Assembly: GCA_964491625.1 (NCBI GenBank)
Contig: CAZBIU010000095.1
Coordinates: forward strand, 1-20,127
DNA: 20,127 nt
Direction: 5' to 3'
From: Fen-1118 sp964491625
Lineage (GTDB): Bacteria > Myxococcota_A > Polyangia > Fen-1088
The position numbers and the translations under genes were made by a program. The notes under the pieces were generated by a model that worked only from the letters and a program-made list of their open reading frames with translations, ran no database searches and was not told the origin of the DNA. This document shows positions 1 through 6,396 of this stretch, piece after piece; position 1 is the first letter of the stretch; every line of letters begins with the position of its first letter.

Positions 1-1645
1 GCGTGCACTGGCCGCACGATTCGTGCGCGTAGAAGCGCATGATGGTGGCGCAAAAGGAAACCACGTCGGTCGTCTTGTCGAAGATCACAACCCCGCCCGA
101 ACCGGCCATGGTCTTGAGCCGCTTGCCGCCGCCCATGTCGAAGGGTACCCCGGGCTTGGCTTCCACGTCCTTGATGCGCGGGTCGGTCATGAGCGCGTCG
201 AATTCGATGGGGACGTCGATCTCACTGTCGTCGAGCACCGGCATCGAGCTGCCGCCCGGCACAATGCCCTTGAGCGCCCGCCGGTCGATCATGCCGCCAC
301 AGAACTTTTCGATGAGGTCCCGGAACGTGATGCCCATCGGCAGCTCGTACACACCCGGACGATTCACGTGGCCCGAGACGCTGAGCACGCGCGTGCCCCC
401 CGACTTGCCCATCCCCATCTTCGCGAACCACTCGCCGCCGTGGCTGACGATGGACGGGATGTTCATCAAGGTTTCGACGTTGTTGACGATGGTGGGCTGG
501 CCGAAAAGGCCGCGCACCGCCGGGAAGGGCGGCTTCATGCGCGGCCAACCGCGCTTGCCTTCCAACGAGTTGAGCAGCGAGGTCTCCTCGCCGCAGATGT
601 ACGCGCCCGCGCCCCGGTGCAAGGTGATGTCGACCTTGTACGGACCGGCCGCGCTCGAGTGCTCCGTGCCGAGCAGACCGGCGGCATAACTCTCGTCGAT
701 GGCCGCCTGCATGATCTTCGCCTCGCTGACAAGCTCGCCGCGAACGAAAAGGTAGGCGTGCGTGCAGCCGAGCGCATATGCCGACGTCGCAATGCCTTCC
801 ATCAGCAAGTGCGGATCCCCGGACATCAGGACCCGGTCCTTGAACGTCCCGGGCTCCGATTCGTCAGCGTTGCAGACCAGGTAAGCCTGCTTGGCGTCCT
901 TGGGCAGAAAGCCCCACTTCATGCCGGTGGCAAACCCGGCGCCGCCGCGCCCGCGCAGGTTCGACGCCTTGACCTGGTCGACGATGGCCTGCCTCGGCAT
1001 GCCGAGCGCCTTCTGGAAAGCTTGCCAGCCGCCGTGCTCGCGGTACACGGGCAGATTGCGAATCCCGGGCACCTCCAGGTTGCGGGTGACGATCTTGTCG
1101 CCCGGGGTCGGACGAAAGACCCCGCGCGCGTCGATGGGCGGAAGCTGGCCTCGCCCCTTGCCGTCGCTTTGCTGTCGCAACTCGTCCAGAAGCGCGTCGA
1201 AGCGCGCTGGACTGAGGTCGTGGTAGCGCTCGTGATCGGTGACCACCGACGCGCCATGACCGCACCCGATCATGTCGTCGTCTTCGTCCAGACTGAATAT
1301 TCCGTCGGCCGTGGTCTGTCCGGCGCGGATGCCGAGCCGCTTGTGCGCGTGCTCAATGGCATCGTAGCCGGCGCGCGCGACGCAGCCCAAGCTGGTGCAG
1401 ACGTGCAATCGGTGACGTGCCGGCGGGGTTCGCCGGAACATGGTGTAGAAGGTCACCACGCCGAAGACGTGCGCGGCCGGCAAGTCGAGCAAGCGAGCGG
1501 CGTATTCCAGCGCCTCATCTGAAAGATGACCAACTTCGTCCTGAAGAAGGTGAAGCACCGGGATCAAGGCTGCCTGCGCGTTGGGATAGCGCCCCCGAAC
1601 CCGGCTTACCGACTGTTGCGTCTGTGGAGAGAGTTCAATAGCCAT
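1..1645 (-). CDS. nuoEF: NuoE-NuoF fusion, NADH-quinone oxidoreductase (3' part outside window)
   Basis: This gene encodes the NADH-oxidising arm of respiratory complex I: FMN plus Fe-S clusters that pass electrons from NADH to the peripheral arm. One uninterrupted reading frame starts at ATG 1643-1645 and runs 548 codons to the left edge. Residues ~20-165 are NuoE-like, with GVVTFYTMF at 62-70 and Cys83 and Cys88. Residues ~190 onward are NuoF: the FMN/NADH motif RGRGGAGFATG at 231-241, CNADESEPGTFKDR at 258-271, GAGAYICGEETSLL, and ESCGQC at the edge, where the N3 cluster motif begins. I read the linker (residues 160-190) codon by codon and found no stop, so this is a true fusion rather than two genes. 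Oddity: the NuoE part has only three of the four usual [2Fe-2S] cysteines. The third position is Asp124, four residues before Cys128. The ribosome site before the ATG is weak. The rest of the nuo operon would lie to the left. Confidence 0.93.
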   Translation of the reverse strand, partial: MAIELSPQTQQSVSRVRGRYPNAQAALIPVLHLLQDEVGHLSDEALEYAARLLDLPAAHVFGVVTFYTMFRRTPPARHRLHVCTSLGCVARAGYDAIEHAHKRLGIRAGQTTADGIFSLDEDDDMIGCGHGASVVTDHERYHDLSPARFDALLDELRQQSDGKGRGQLPPIDARGVFRPTPGDKIVTRNLEVPGIRNLPVYREHGGWQAFQKALGMPRQAIVDQVKASNLRGRGGAGFATGMKWGFLPKDAKQAYLVCNADESEPGTFKDRVLMSGDPHLLMEGIATSAYALGCTHAYLFVRGELVSEAKIMQAAIDESYAAGLLGTEHSSAAGPYKVDITLHRGAGAYICGEETSLLNSLEGKRGWPRMKPPFPAVRGLFGQPTIVNNVETLMNIPSIVSHGGEWFAKMGMGKSGGTRVLSVSGHVNRPGVYELPMGITFRDLIEKFCGGMIDRRALKGIVPGGSSMPVLDDSEIDVPIEFDALMTDPRIKDVEAKPGVPFDMGGGKRLKTMAGSGGVVIFDKTTDVVSFCATIMRFYAHESCGQCT

Positions 1646-1683
1646 CAGCCTAGGCCCTGCACTTTGAGTTGTGAAAAGCCTAA

Positions 1684-1701
1684 CGTCAACTCCCGTTGAC
1701 A
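1684..1701. promoter_or_regulatory. Perfect 6-bp inverted repeat in the nuoEF/fluC divergent region
   Basis: GTCAAC at 1685-1690 and GTTGAC at 1695-1700 form a perfect dyad with a 4-bp spacer, in the 120-bp gap between the divergent nuoEF and fluC starts. Each arm contains a -35-like hexamer: TTGACA (plus, 1696-1701) and TTGACG (minus, 1684-1689). On the minus strand a weak -10-like CAAAGT (1661-1666) sits 17 bp downstream, which would start transcription close to the nuoEF ATG. On the plus strand I see no convincing -10. It could be an operator or part of a promoter; this is inference from sequence shape only. Confidence 0.3.
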
Positions 1702-1765
1702 CAAAACCCAAACCGCATGGTCGGCGCGGCATGGTCGTGCTAAAGTCGCGGCTCGCCCCTTTACG

Positions 1766-2149
1766 ATGGTCAAGCTGCTCTGGATTTGCGTGGCCGGCGC
1801 GCTCGGCACAGGCACCCGGTATATCGTCGGGCTCTGGGCAGATGAACACCTGGGCAAGGCCATCCCGTACGGCACCTTGCTGGTCAACGTGGTCGGCTGC
1901 TTCCTCATCGGCTTGGTCATGCAGGTATCGCTGCGCACCGCCGCGATTCCGCCGACGCTCCGCCTGACCCTCACCACCGGATTCATGGGCGGCCTCACCA
2001 CCTACTCGAGCTTCAACTACGACGTGTCCCGGTACCTGAGCACGGGCGCGTACGCAACCGCGGCCCTCTACTTCGGTCTGACCGCACTACTGTGCCTGAT
2101 CGCGGGCTCGCTGGGCGTCATTGTGGCTAGCTCGCTGTGCTCAGGCTAG
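1766..2149 (+). CDS. fluC: Fluoride ion channel FluC/CrcB
   Basis: This is a small four-helix membrane protein. FluC proteins assemble as dual-topology dimers and export fluoride passively, protecting the cell from fluoride toxicity. At 127 residues it has the normal family length. Family signatures are all present: GALGTGTRY at 11-19, GTLLVN with Asn41 and GCFLIG at 36-49, and GFMGGLTTYSSF at 72-83. The segment TTYSSF aligns with the 'Phe box' (usually TTFSTF), so the first pore-lining Phe appears to be Tyr80 while Phe83 is kept. The start at 1766 gives the family-typical N-terminus, although no clear ribosome site precedes it. The gene stands alone. I looked upstream for the crcB-type fluoride riboswitch and did not find its conserved core. 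Confidence 0.93.
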   Translation: MVKLLWICVAGALGTGTRYIVGLWADEHLGKAIPYGTLLVNVVGCFLIGLVMQVSLRTAAIPPTLRLTLTTGFMGGLTTYSSFNYDVSRYLSTGAYATAALYFGLTALLCLIAGSLGVIVASSLCSG

Positions 2150-2551
2150 AACATTTGTCGGTATTCCGACGGTAATGGCAGCTACGCAACGCCGGCAATG
2201 GGAACACCGCCACCCCGTGCCAGCCCCGAGTCGCTTGTCCGCCCCGCAACCCGGGCGCAAAGCCGAGGCTGACCCCAGAAAACGAGAGTACAATCGCGCT
2301 CTCCTGTTGCGCTTGGCGAGTAATCGGCCGGACCATCGACGCTGGCAGCTCGCGCGAGATCAGCCGACAAGGTCCCCACGGCCGCGCACCAGCGGACACC
2401 GAGAGACACAAACAAAAGCATGGCGAAACCACCCGCACGCCCACCGCGAAAAGGGCCGACGTCCGTCAAGTCATCGCCGACGGCAATCAAGCGAAGAAGC
2501 GGTGAGAGGACCTTCAGGGCGCACAGCGTTCCGCCGATTACGTGCGGGAGA
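2150..2551. other. 400-bp stretch with no recognisable gene
   Basis: Open frames cross this interval on both strands, but their translations are Arg/Pro-rich and show no domain, and none has a convincing ribosome site. Just after fluC, GTCGG (2158-2162) and CCGAC (2167-2171) form a small hairpin without a T-run. The promoter of the downstream NtrC-family gene probably lies here, but I cannot place it. I see no tRNA-like T-loop. Confidence 0.4.
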
Positions 2552-3877
2552 ATGCAGATTCGTATTCTCCTGGTCGACGACGACAAGGCCACCCGGGACG
2601 CGCTCGCCCGCGTGGTGGCTTCGCTTGGCTACGAATACCTAGCTGCCGAGAGCGCGACGCGCGCGCTGGACGCCCTGGCATCGAAACCCTTCGAGCTGTG
2701 TGTGGTGTCGCTTGCACTGCCGCCCGAGACGGTTCGCAACGTGGTTGCTTCGGCGCACGCGCGCAAGACTGCTGTCCCCGTGGTTGTCCGCGTAGCGACC
2801 GCGACGGTTCGGGAGATCGTCTCGGCATTCCGGATGGGAGCGGTGGACTTCATCCCGCAATCGTTTCACGACGAGGTTTGTGGCGAGGTCATCGAACGCG
2901 CCCTGACCGAGCGTGGTCGCAGCGTCGCACCCTTGCGTACCAGCGGTGCGACCCTGGTCGGCGAGCACCCCGCCATGCACGTGGTACTGGAACGGGTGGA
3001 TCAGGTTGCCGACTCCGACGCCAGCGTGCTCATCCGAGGCGAAGAAGGCAGCGGCAAGGAAGTCGTCGCGCGACTGATCCACGCGTGCGGCACACGAAGA
3101 GGCGGGCCCTTCGTCACGGTTCGCCCGGCGGCGGGTGAATCGCCTCTCACGGCCAGCGACATGTTCGGCAGCCAGCACGCCTCGCCCCGGGGCACGTCGG
3201 TGGCCAGCGTCGGCAAGCTGCAGGAAGCCCAACACGGCACCCTGTTCATCGACGAGATCGCGAACCTATCGAGGGAGCTGCAGGTTGGGCTTCTGCGTCT
3301 GGTGCGCGACCCCGCCAGCCGAAGTGACGCCGATGTGCGCATCGTCGCGGCCACGGCTCGCAATCTCGATCAGGCGGTGCGCGAAGGGGCCTTCATCGAG
3401 GACCTGTATTACCGCCTCAACATCATCCCAATCGAGATTCCGCCGTTGCGCGAGCGACTTGAGGACATCCCGATTCTGGTCGAGCATTTCCGGCGCGCCG
3501 CCAACGCGTTCCGGGGCCGTGAGACGCCGCCTTTTCCGCCCGACGTGCTGGTGCGCCTCGGTGAGCTTCCCTGGCCGGGCAACGTGCGCCAACTTGAGAA
3601 CGTGGTCGGCAGCCTGGTGGTCGCCGCGAAGGATCGTGGGGTCACGGTGTACGACTTGCCCGCCAGCTTGCGCACAGACGTGAAAGCGCTGGGGCCTGCG
3701 ATCGTTGATCTGCCCCCTCACGGTGTGGATCTGCGCATGTTGTTGACTCAGCTCGAAGACCGCCTGATCGGACAAGCGCTGGAACGAACCGGTGGAAACA
3801 AGAATCGCGCCGCCGAATTGCTCGGCATGAATCGAACCACGCTGGTTGAAAAACTGCGCCGCAGAACCGTGGCCTGA
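2552..3877 (+). CDS. NtrC-family AAA+ regulator with degenerate receiver and no GAFTGA loop
   Basis: This 441-residue protein has response-regulator architecture: receiver (~1-120), AAA+ (~132-370) and a C-terminal Fis-type helix-turn-helix (~400-440). Intact AAA+ features are Walker A GEEGSGKE (163-170), Walker B GTLFIDEI (229-236), LYYRLNIIPI, LRERLEDIP and GNVRQLENVV. Two key functions look lost. In the receiver the acid pocket is kept (Asp9-Asp11), but the phospho-acceptor Asp is Ser53, the switch Thr/Ser aligns with Val81 and the conserved Lys with Gln103. In the AAA+ domain the sigma-54-contacting GAFTGA loop reads ASPRGT (210-215). Known NtrC relatives lacking GAFTGA (TyrR, Rhodobacter NtrC) work without sigma-54, so this protein probably does too, and without phosphorylation. 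An upstream in-frame ATG at 2420 would add 44 low-complexity residues. I prefer 2552 because MQIRILLVDDD is the typical receiver start. A terminator follows. Confidence 0.9.
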   Translation: MQIRILLVDDDKATRDALARVVASLGYEYLAAESATRALDALASKPFELCVVSLALPPETVRNVVASAHARKTAVPVVVRVATATVREIVSAFRMGAVDFIPQSFHDEVCGEVIERALTERGRSVAPLRTSGATLVGEHPAMHVVLERVDQVADSDASVLIRGEEGSGKEVVARLIHACGTRRGGPFVTVRPAAGESPLTASDMFGSQHASPRGTSVASVGKLQEAQHGTLFIDEIANLSRELQVGLLRLVRDPASRSDADVRIVAATARNLDQAVREGAFIEDLYYRLNIIPIEIPPLRERLEDIPILVEHFRRAANAFRGRETPPFPPDVLVRLGELPWPGNVRQLENVVGSLVVAAKDRGVTVYDLPASLRTDVKALGPAIVDLPPHGVDLRMLLTQLEDRLIGQALERTGGNKNRAAELLGMNRTTLVEKLRRRTVA

Positions 3878-3889
3878 TCTTGCCGATGT

Positions 3890-3916
3890 AAAACGTCATC
3901 GCTGGTACGTTTTTTT
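3890..3916 (+). terminator. Probable intrinsic terminator after the NtrC-family gene
   Basis: AAAACGT (3890-3896) pairs with ACGTTTT (3907-3913) across a 10-nt loop, and the T-run extends to 3916 (seven T). It sits 13 bp after the stop codon of the regulator. The stem is AT-rich and so modest in strength, but position and T-run fit a rho-independent terminator. It would separate the regulator from the sigma-factor gene. Confidence 0.6.
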
Positions 3917-3926
3917 CCGACCGGTC

Positions 3927-3974
3927 GTCACTCGGTTGACGGTTCAGATCCTTCCCTGACGTCATTCGGATGAC
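3927..3974. promoter_or_regulatory. Two tandem dyads, candidate activator-binding sites
   Basis: GTCACTCGGTTGAC (3927-3940) and GTCATTCGGATGAC (3961-3974) match at 12 of 14 positions. Each has the form GTCA-N6-TGAC. The second extends to a perfect 6-bp arm pair, CGTCAT/ATGACG (3960-3975). Their starts are 34 bp apart, about three helical turns. They lie roughly 90-135 bp upstream of the start predicted from the sigma-54 promoter at 4036-4052, which is where enhancer-binding proteins usually bind. Which protein binds is unknown; the adjacent NtrC-family regulator is one candidate. Confidence 0.5.
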
Positions 3975-3998
3975 GATCGACGAGCCGTAGCGGCACGA

Positions 3999-4042
3999 GT
4001 GCCAGGAAGTTGGCCAGGTTAGCCGCTGCACCTTCCTGGCAC
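3999..4042. repeat. 11-bp perfect inverted repeat overlapping the sigma-54 -24 element
   Basis: GTGCCAGGAAG (3999-4009) is the exact reverse complement of CTTCCTGGCAC (4032-4042), with a 22-bp spacer. The right arm contains the -24 element (TGGCAC) of the sigma-54 promoter; the left arm therefore carries the same element facing the other way. It could be a repressor operator, a duplicated promoter half, or an mRNA-independent structural element. A shorter dyad, GGCAC-GA-GTGCC (3992-4003), overlaps the left arm. Confidence 0.55.
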
Positions 4043-4052
4043 GGCAACTGCA
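4036..4052 (+). promoter_or_regulatory. Sigma-54 (RpoN) promoter for the sigma factor gene
   Basis: The site CTGGCACGGCAACTGCA matches the sigma-54 consensus (YTGGCACG-N4-TTGCW) at all but one fixed position: CTGC replaces TTGC. The invariant GG (4038-4039) and GC (4050-4051) are spaced exactly as required. The predicted start, about 12 bp after the last C, is near 4063, only about 2 nt before the ATG at 4065. The mRNA would then be essentially leaderless, or translation starts at GTG 4089. Sigma-54 promoters need a GAFTGA-containing activator, which the neighbouring regulator is not. Confidence 0.7.
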
Positions 4053-4064
4053 CACCGGTCCCGC

Positions 4065-4865
4065 ATGCGAAAAGCGAAGCGAGCTCGGGTGACAAAGCGG
4101 CGTCCGGTCAACCACAAGGCGGCAAAGAAGGGCACACGAGCACGCAAGCTTTCTCCCAAGGCGCTCGCAGAACGACGTAGCGAATACGCGGCAAAGTTCT
4201 TTCCGTACATCGAGAAAGTTGCGCGGCGTCTGGCTCGCCGACTTCCGGCACACGTCGAGATCGACGATTTGGTCTCGGCCGGTGTCATCGGCCTCATGGT
4301 AGCGGCCGAGCGTTTCGATCCGAAGCGCGTGGATAGCTTCGAAGCCTTCGCCGAGTTCCGTATCCGCGGCGCCATGCTCGACGACCTTCGCGCGCGCGAC
4401 ACGCTTTCACGCGACATGCGCCGGCTCTCGAACGAGCTGCGCGAAGCGACCCGCAAGCTTGAATCGCAACTCGGTCGCACGCCGGACCAGGGCGAGCTCG
4501 CGGACACGCTTGGGCTCAAGGTGGAAGAGCTGTACACGCGGCAACAGAAGCTGTCGGGCTCGTCGGTGGTCGGCATCGACGACGCGGGTCCGGATTTCCT
4601 GGAGCGCACGAGCGATGCCAACTCGCCTGATCCATTTGAGCTCACCGCGCATCGCGAGGCCTTGGCGCACCTGGTTTCGGGCATCGACGATCTGCCCGAA
4701 AAGATGCAGCAAGTGCTTTCGCTCTACTACTGCGAGAACATGAATCTGAAGGAGATCGGCGAGATACTCGGCGTGACCGAGTCGCGGGTCTGCCAGATCC
4801 ACAGCGAAGCCACCCGGCGCCTGCGCGAGTCGCTGTCGGACATCAAGGACGCGGTCGCTGCCTAG
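4065..4865 (+). CDS. RNA polymerase sigma factor, FliA/WhiG (sigma-28) family
   Basis: This 266-residue sigma-70-family factor is of the FliA/WhiG group, which directs RNA polymerase to alternative promoters. Region 2 spans ~41-115 (YIEKVARRLARRLP, then EIDDLVSAGVIGL at 65-77, FEAFAEFRIRGAMLDDLR). Region 3 spans ~118-165, with ESQLGRTPDQGELADTLGL. Region 4 spans ~200-258, with LPEKMQQVLSLYYCENMNLKEIGE and the helix-turn-helix at ~228-248 (LGVTESRVCQIHSEA). The first ~30 residues form an unusually Lys/Arg-rich tail that typical FliA proteins lack. GTG 4089 is an alternative start that would remove eight of these residues. The gene follows a sigma-54-type promoter and precedes a FlgM-like gene, so the product is probably held by that anti-sigma factor. 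No flagellar gene is in the window, so the regulon may be non-flagellar; that part is inference. Confidence 0.92.
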   Translation: MRKAKRARVTKRRPVNHKAAKKGTRARKLSPKALAERRSEYAAKFFPYIEKVARRLARRLPAHVEIDDLVSAGVIGLMVAAERFDPKRVDSFEAFAEFRIRGAMLDDLRARDTLSRDMRRLSNELREATRKLESQLGRTPDQGELADTLGLKVEELYTRQQKLSGSSVVGIDDAGPDFLERTSDANSPDPFELTAHREALAHLVSGIDDLPEKMQQVLSLYYCENMNLKEIGEILGVTESRVCQIHSEATRRLRESLSDIKDAVAA

Positions 4866-4910
4866 CCCAAACGTAATCTGCCGAGATCATTGCGCTTTCA
4901 AAAAGATGAA

Positions 4911-4930
4911 GAAATCTTCTTAAGATTTTC
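4911..4930 (+). other. AT-rich hairpin between sigma and anti-sigma genes
   Basis: GAAATCTT (4911-4918) pairs with AAGATTTTC (4922-4930) around a 3-nt loop; the core AAATCTT/AAGATTT is perfect. It ends 12 bp before the anti-sigma start. It could weaken read-through, affect translation of the downstream gene, or be AT-rich promoter DNA. There is no proper T-run, so I do not call it a terminator. Confidence 0.35.
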
Positions 4931-4942
4931 TCACCCAGGCCG

Positions 4943-5146
4943 ATGTCCGATTACATGGCAGCACAGATCGAGATCCAAGTCCGCAAAGGCCCCAAGCTCG
5001 CCCCTGTCGCAGAAAGCGCCTGGTCGGTTTCCCGACAGCTTCGGGTGGAGCAATTGCGCCGTCAGGTGGCAGAGGGAACCTACAAGGTCCATCCTCAGCG
5101 CCTCGCGCTCAAGATCCTGGTCAAGGCACTGCGCGATCAAAGTTAA
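4943..5146 (+). CDS. flgM: Short FlgM-like anti-sigma-28 factor
   Basis: This is a 67-residue protein. Residues ~33-63 (RVEQLRRQVAEGTYKVHPQR, then LALKILVKAL) match the C-terminal sigma-binding part of FlgM, where the usual pattern is RVE-x-L-(4 residues)-I-x-x-G-x-Y-x-V-x-P-x-x-I-A. FlgM binds sigma-28 and keeps it off RNA polymerase; in flagellated bacteria it is secreted when the hook is finished. The protein is short against the usual 90-100 residues because the disordered N-terminus is reduced. It starts 77 bp after the sigma-factor gene on the same strand, which strongly supports a sigma/anti-sigma pair. The ribosome site is weak (AGG, 4937-4939). A second ATG at 4955 is possible. Its 3' end overlaps the end of the convergent DUF763 gene by 26 bp. 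Confidence 0.8.
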   Translation: MSDYMAAQIEIQVRKGPKLAPVAESAWSVSRQLRVEQLRRQVAEGTYKVHPQRLALKILVKALRDQS

Positions 5147-6359
5147 GCGCCAGTTGCCGCGACCGAGACGCGCTTCCAAGACACGTTCTGCCGCCCAGGC
5201 CGGCTGACACACGACGTTCGTGCGCCACCAGAGACGCGAGCGCCAAGGCCGGGCTGGTGGGCAGATCTTTCCCTTCTGCCGCGGCGTCGGATAGCCGACA
5301 TTGCTCGTCGAGTCTGCGCAGCGCCGCCAACTTGTCGCCCTGCCCTAGCTTGGCGCGGCCGACCGCCGAACGAAGGACTCGCAGCGTCTCGTCGTAGATC
5401 TTGAGCGGCACCGGAAACGGATGGCCGTCCTTTCCGCCGTGCGCGAAGGAAAACCGCGCTGGATCCGAGAATCGGCTAGGCGCGCCGTGCAAAACCTCGG
5501 CGACCAACGCGAGCGCGAACAAGGTGCGCTTTCCGACGTTGGGCGTAAGCAGGAGCTCGGGGAAGTCCGCCGGGCCCTGCTGGGCCGCCACATAGAGCGC
5601 GGCACCGAGGCGTCGCAGGTCGAGGTTGTCCGCACGCACGTCGTGATGACTTGGCATGGTGAGCACGCGTTCGACCTGCGCTACCACGCGCGCCGGATCG
5701 GATCGCGCCAGGCCGACCGCTCGCTGCCTGGCTGCCAGCGCTCCTCGATCGGTCAGGTTCACGATGGAAAGCAGGCTCGGCTCGCCCTCGATGGCGGCGT
5801 GGGGCGCTTCGACGAACGAGCCCGCCCGATCCCACAGCCAGTGGTACCGGCGCGCCTGCCGCCTTTCCGGGCTCATCCCCTGCTGCACCACAACCCACTT
5901 GCCGTCGTCGGTGACCACGAAGCTGTGCAGGTAGAGATCGAAGCCGTCTTGCACGGCCGCGCTGTCGACCTTGGCGCAAAGGCGGCTTGCGCGCACGAGT
6001 CCCGGTCCGTCGATGGAAAGCCGTTCGCCCAGCGCCAAGAGCTCGCTCGGCGTCTGGCGAGAATGGCGACCCCGCCCGCCGCACACGTGAATGCCGAGCT
6101 CGGCTTCGACCGGCGCCAGCCCCCGCTTGAGCGCGCCCAGCACGCTGGTGGTGATACCTGACGAATGCCAATCCATCCCCATCACGCAGCCGAGCGATTG
6201 GAACCAGAACGGGTCCGCCAGCCTGTGCAGAACCTCGTCGCGGCCATATTCCAGCGCCAGCGCCTCGACCATCACGCGGCCGAGGCGTGCCATGCGCGTG
6301 GCAAGCCACATGGGCACGCGCCCGCCGTGAAGTGGCAAGTCCGCCGTGCCTGTCCTCAT
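5121..6359 (-). CDS. DUF763 protein of unknown function
   Basis: This 412-residue soluble protein is recognisable as DUF763 from its N-terminus (MRTGTADLPLHGG) and from later blocks: GMDWHSSGITTSV (61-73), GIHVCGGRGRHSRQTPSEL (89-107) and DGFDLYLHSFVVTDDGKWV (138-156), followed by VVVQQGMSPERRQARRYHWL. DUF763 occurs in archaea and scattered bacteria and has no established function that I know. Conserved His, Asp and Arg residues suggest an enzyme or nucleic-acid protein. Later, LLLTPNVGKRTLFALALVAE looks like a helix-hairpin-helix, a common DNA-binding element; this is my inference. I chose ATG 6357-6359 because it gives the family-typical start; a GTG two codons upstream (6363-6365) is also in frame. 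It lies 37 bp downstream of the small acidic gene on the same strand, so the two are likely co-transcribed. Confidence 0.85.
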   Translation of the reverse strand: MRTGTADLPLHGGRVPMWLATRMARLGRVMVEALALEYGRDEVLHRLADPFWFQSLGCVMGMDWHSSGITTSVLGALKRGLAPVEAELGIHVCGGRGRHSRQTPSELLALGERLSIDGPGLVRASRLCAKVDSAAVQDGFDLYLHSFVVTDDGKWVVVQQGMSPERRQARRYHWLWDRAGSFVEAPHAAIEGEPSLLSIVNLTDRGALAARQRAVGLARSDPARVVAQVERVLTMPSHHDVRADNLDLRRLGAALYVAAQQGPADFPELLLTPNVGKRTLFALALVAEVLHGAPSRFSDPARFSFAHGGKDGHPFPVPLKIYDETLRVLRSAVGRAKLGQGDKLAALRRLDEQCRLSDAAAEGKDLPTSPALALASLVAHERRVSAGLGGRTCLGSASRSRQLALNFDRAVP

Positions 6360-6396
6360 GGCCACATCTGCCGCGCGCGGAAGTGCCGAACCAAAC

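Noticed and set aside
23..1522. A 499-residue plus-strand open frame opposite nuoEF
   Set aside because: It is the GC-rich antisense shadow of nuoEF; the translation has no domain, while the minus strand shows all NuoE/NuoF motifs.
1646..1765. Fluoride riboswitch upstream of fluC
   Set aside because: The conserved crcB-motif core and pseudoknot partners are not present in the 120 bp before the gene.
2420..2551. 44-residue N-terminal extension of the NtrC-family protein
   Set aside because: Low-complexity Pro/Lys/Arg sequence with no ribosome site; the receiver domain begins naturally at ATG 2552.
2182..2592. 136-residue minus-strand open frame in the gap after fluC
   Set aside because: No family features, overlaps the start of the regulator gene, and no ribosome site.
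3987..4009. Divergent sigma-54 promoter on the minus strand
   Set aside because: TGGCAC and GC are correctly spaced, but the -12 element is CCGC and it would only transcribe antisense to the regulator gene; kept as a remark only.
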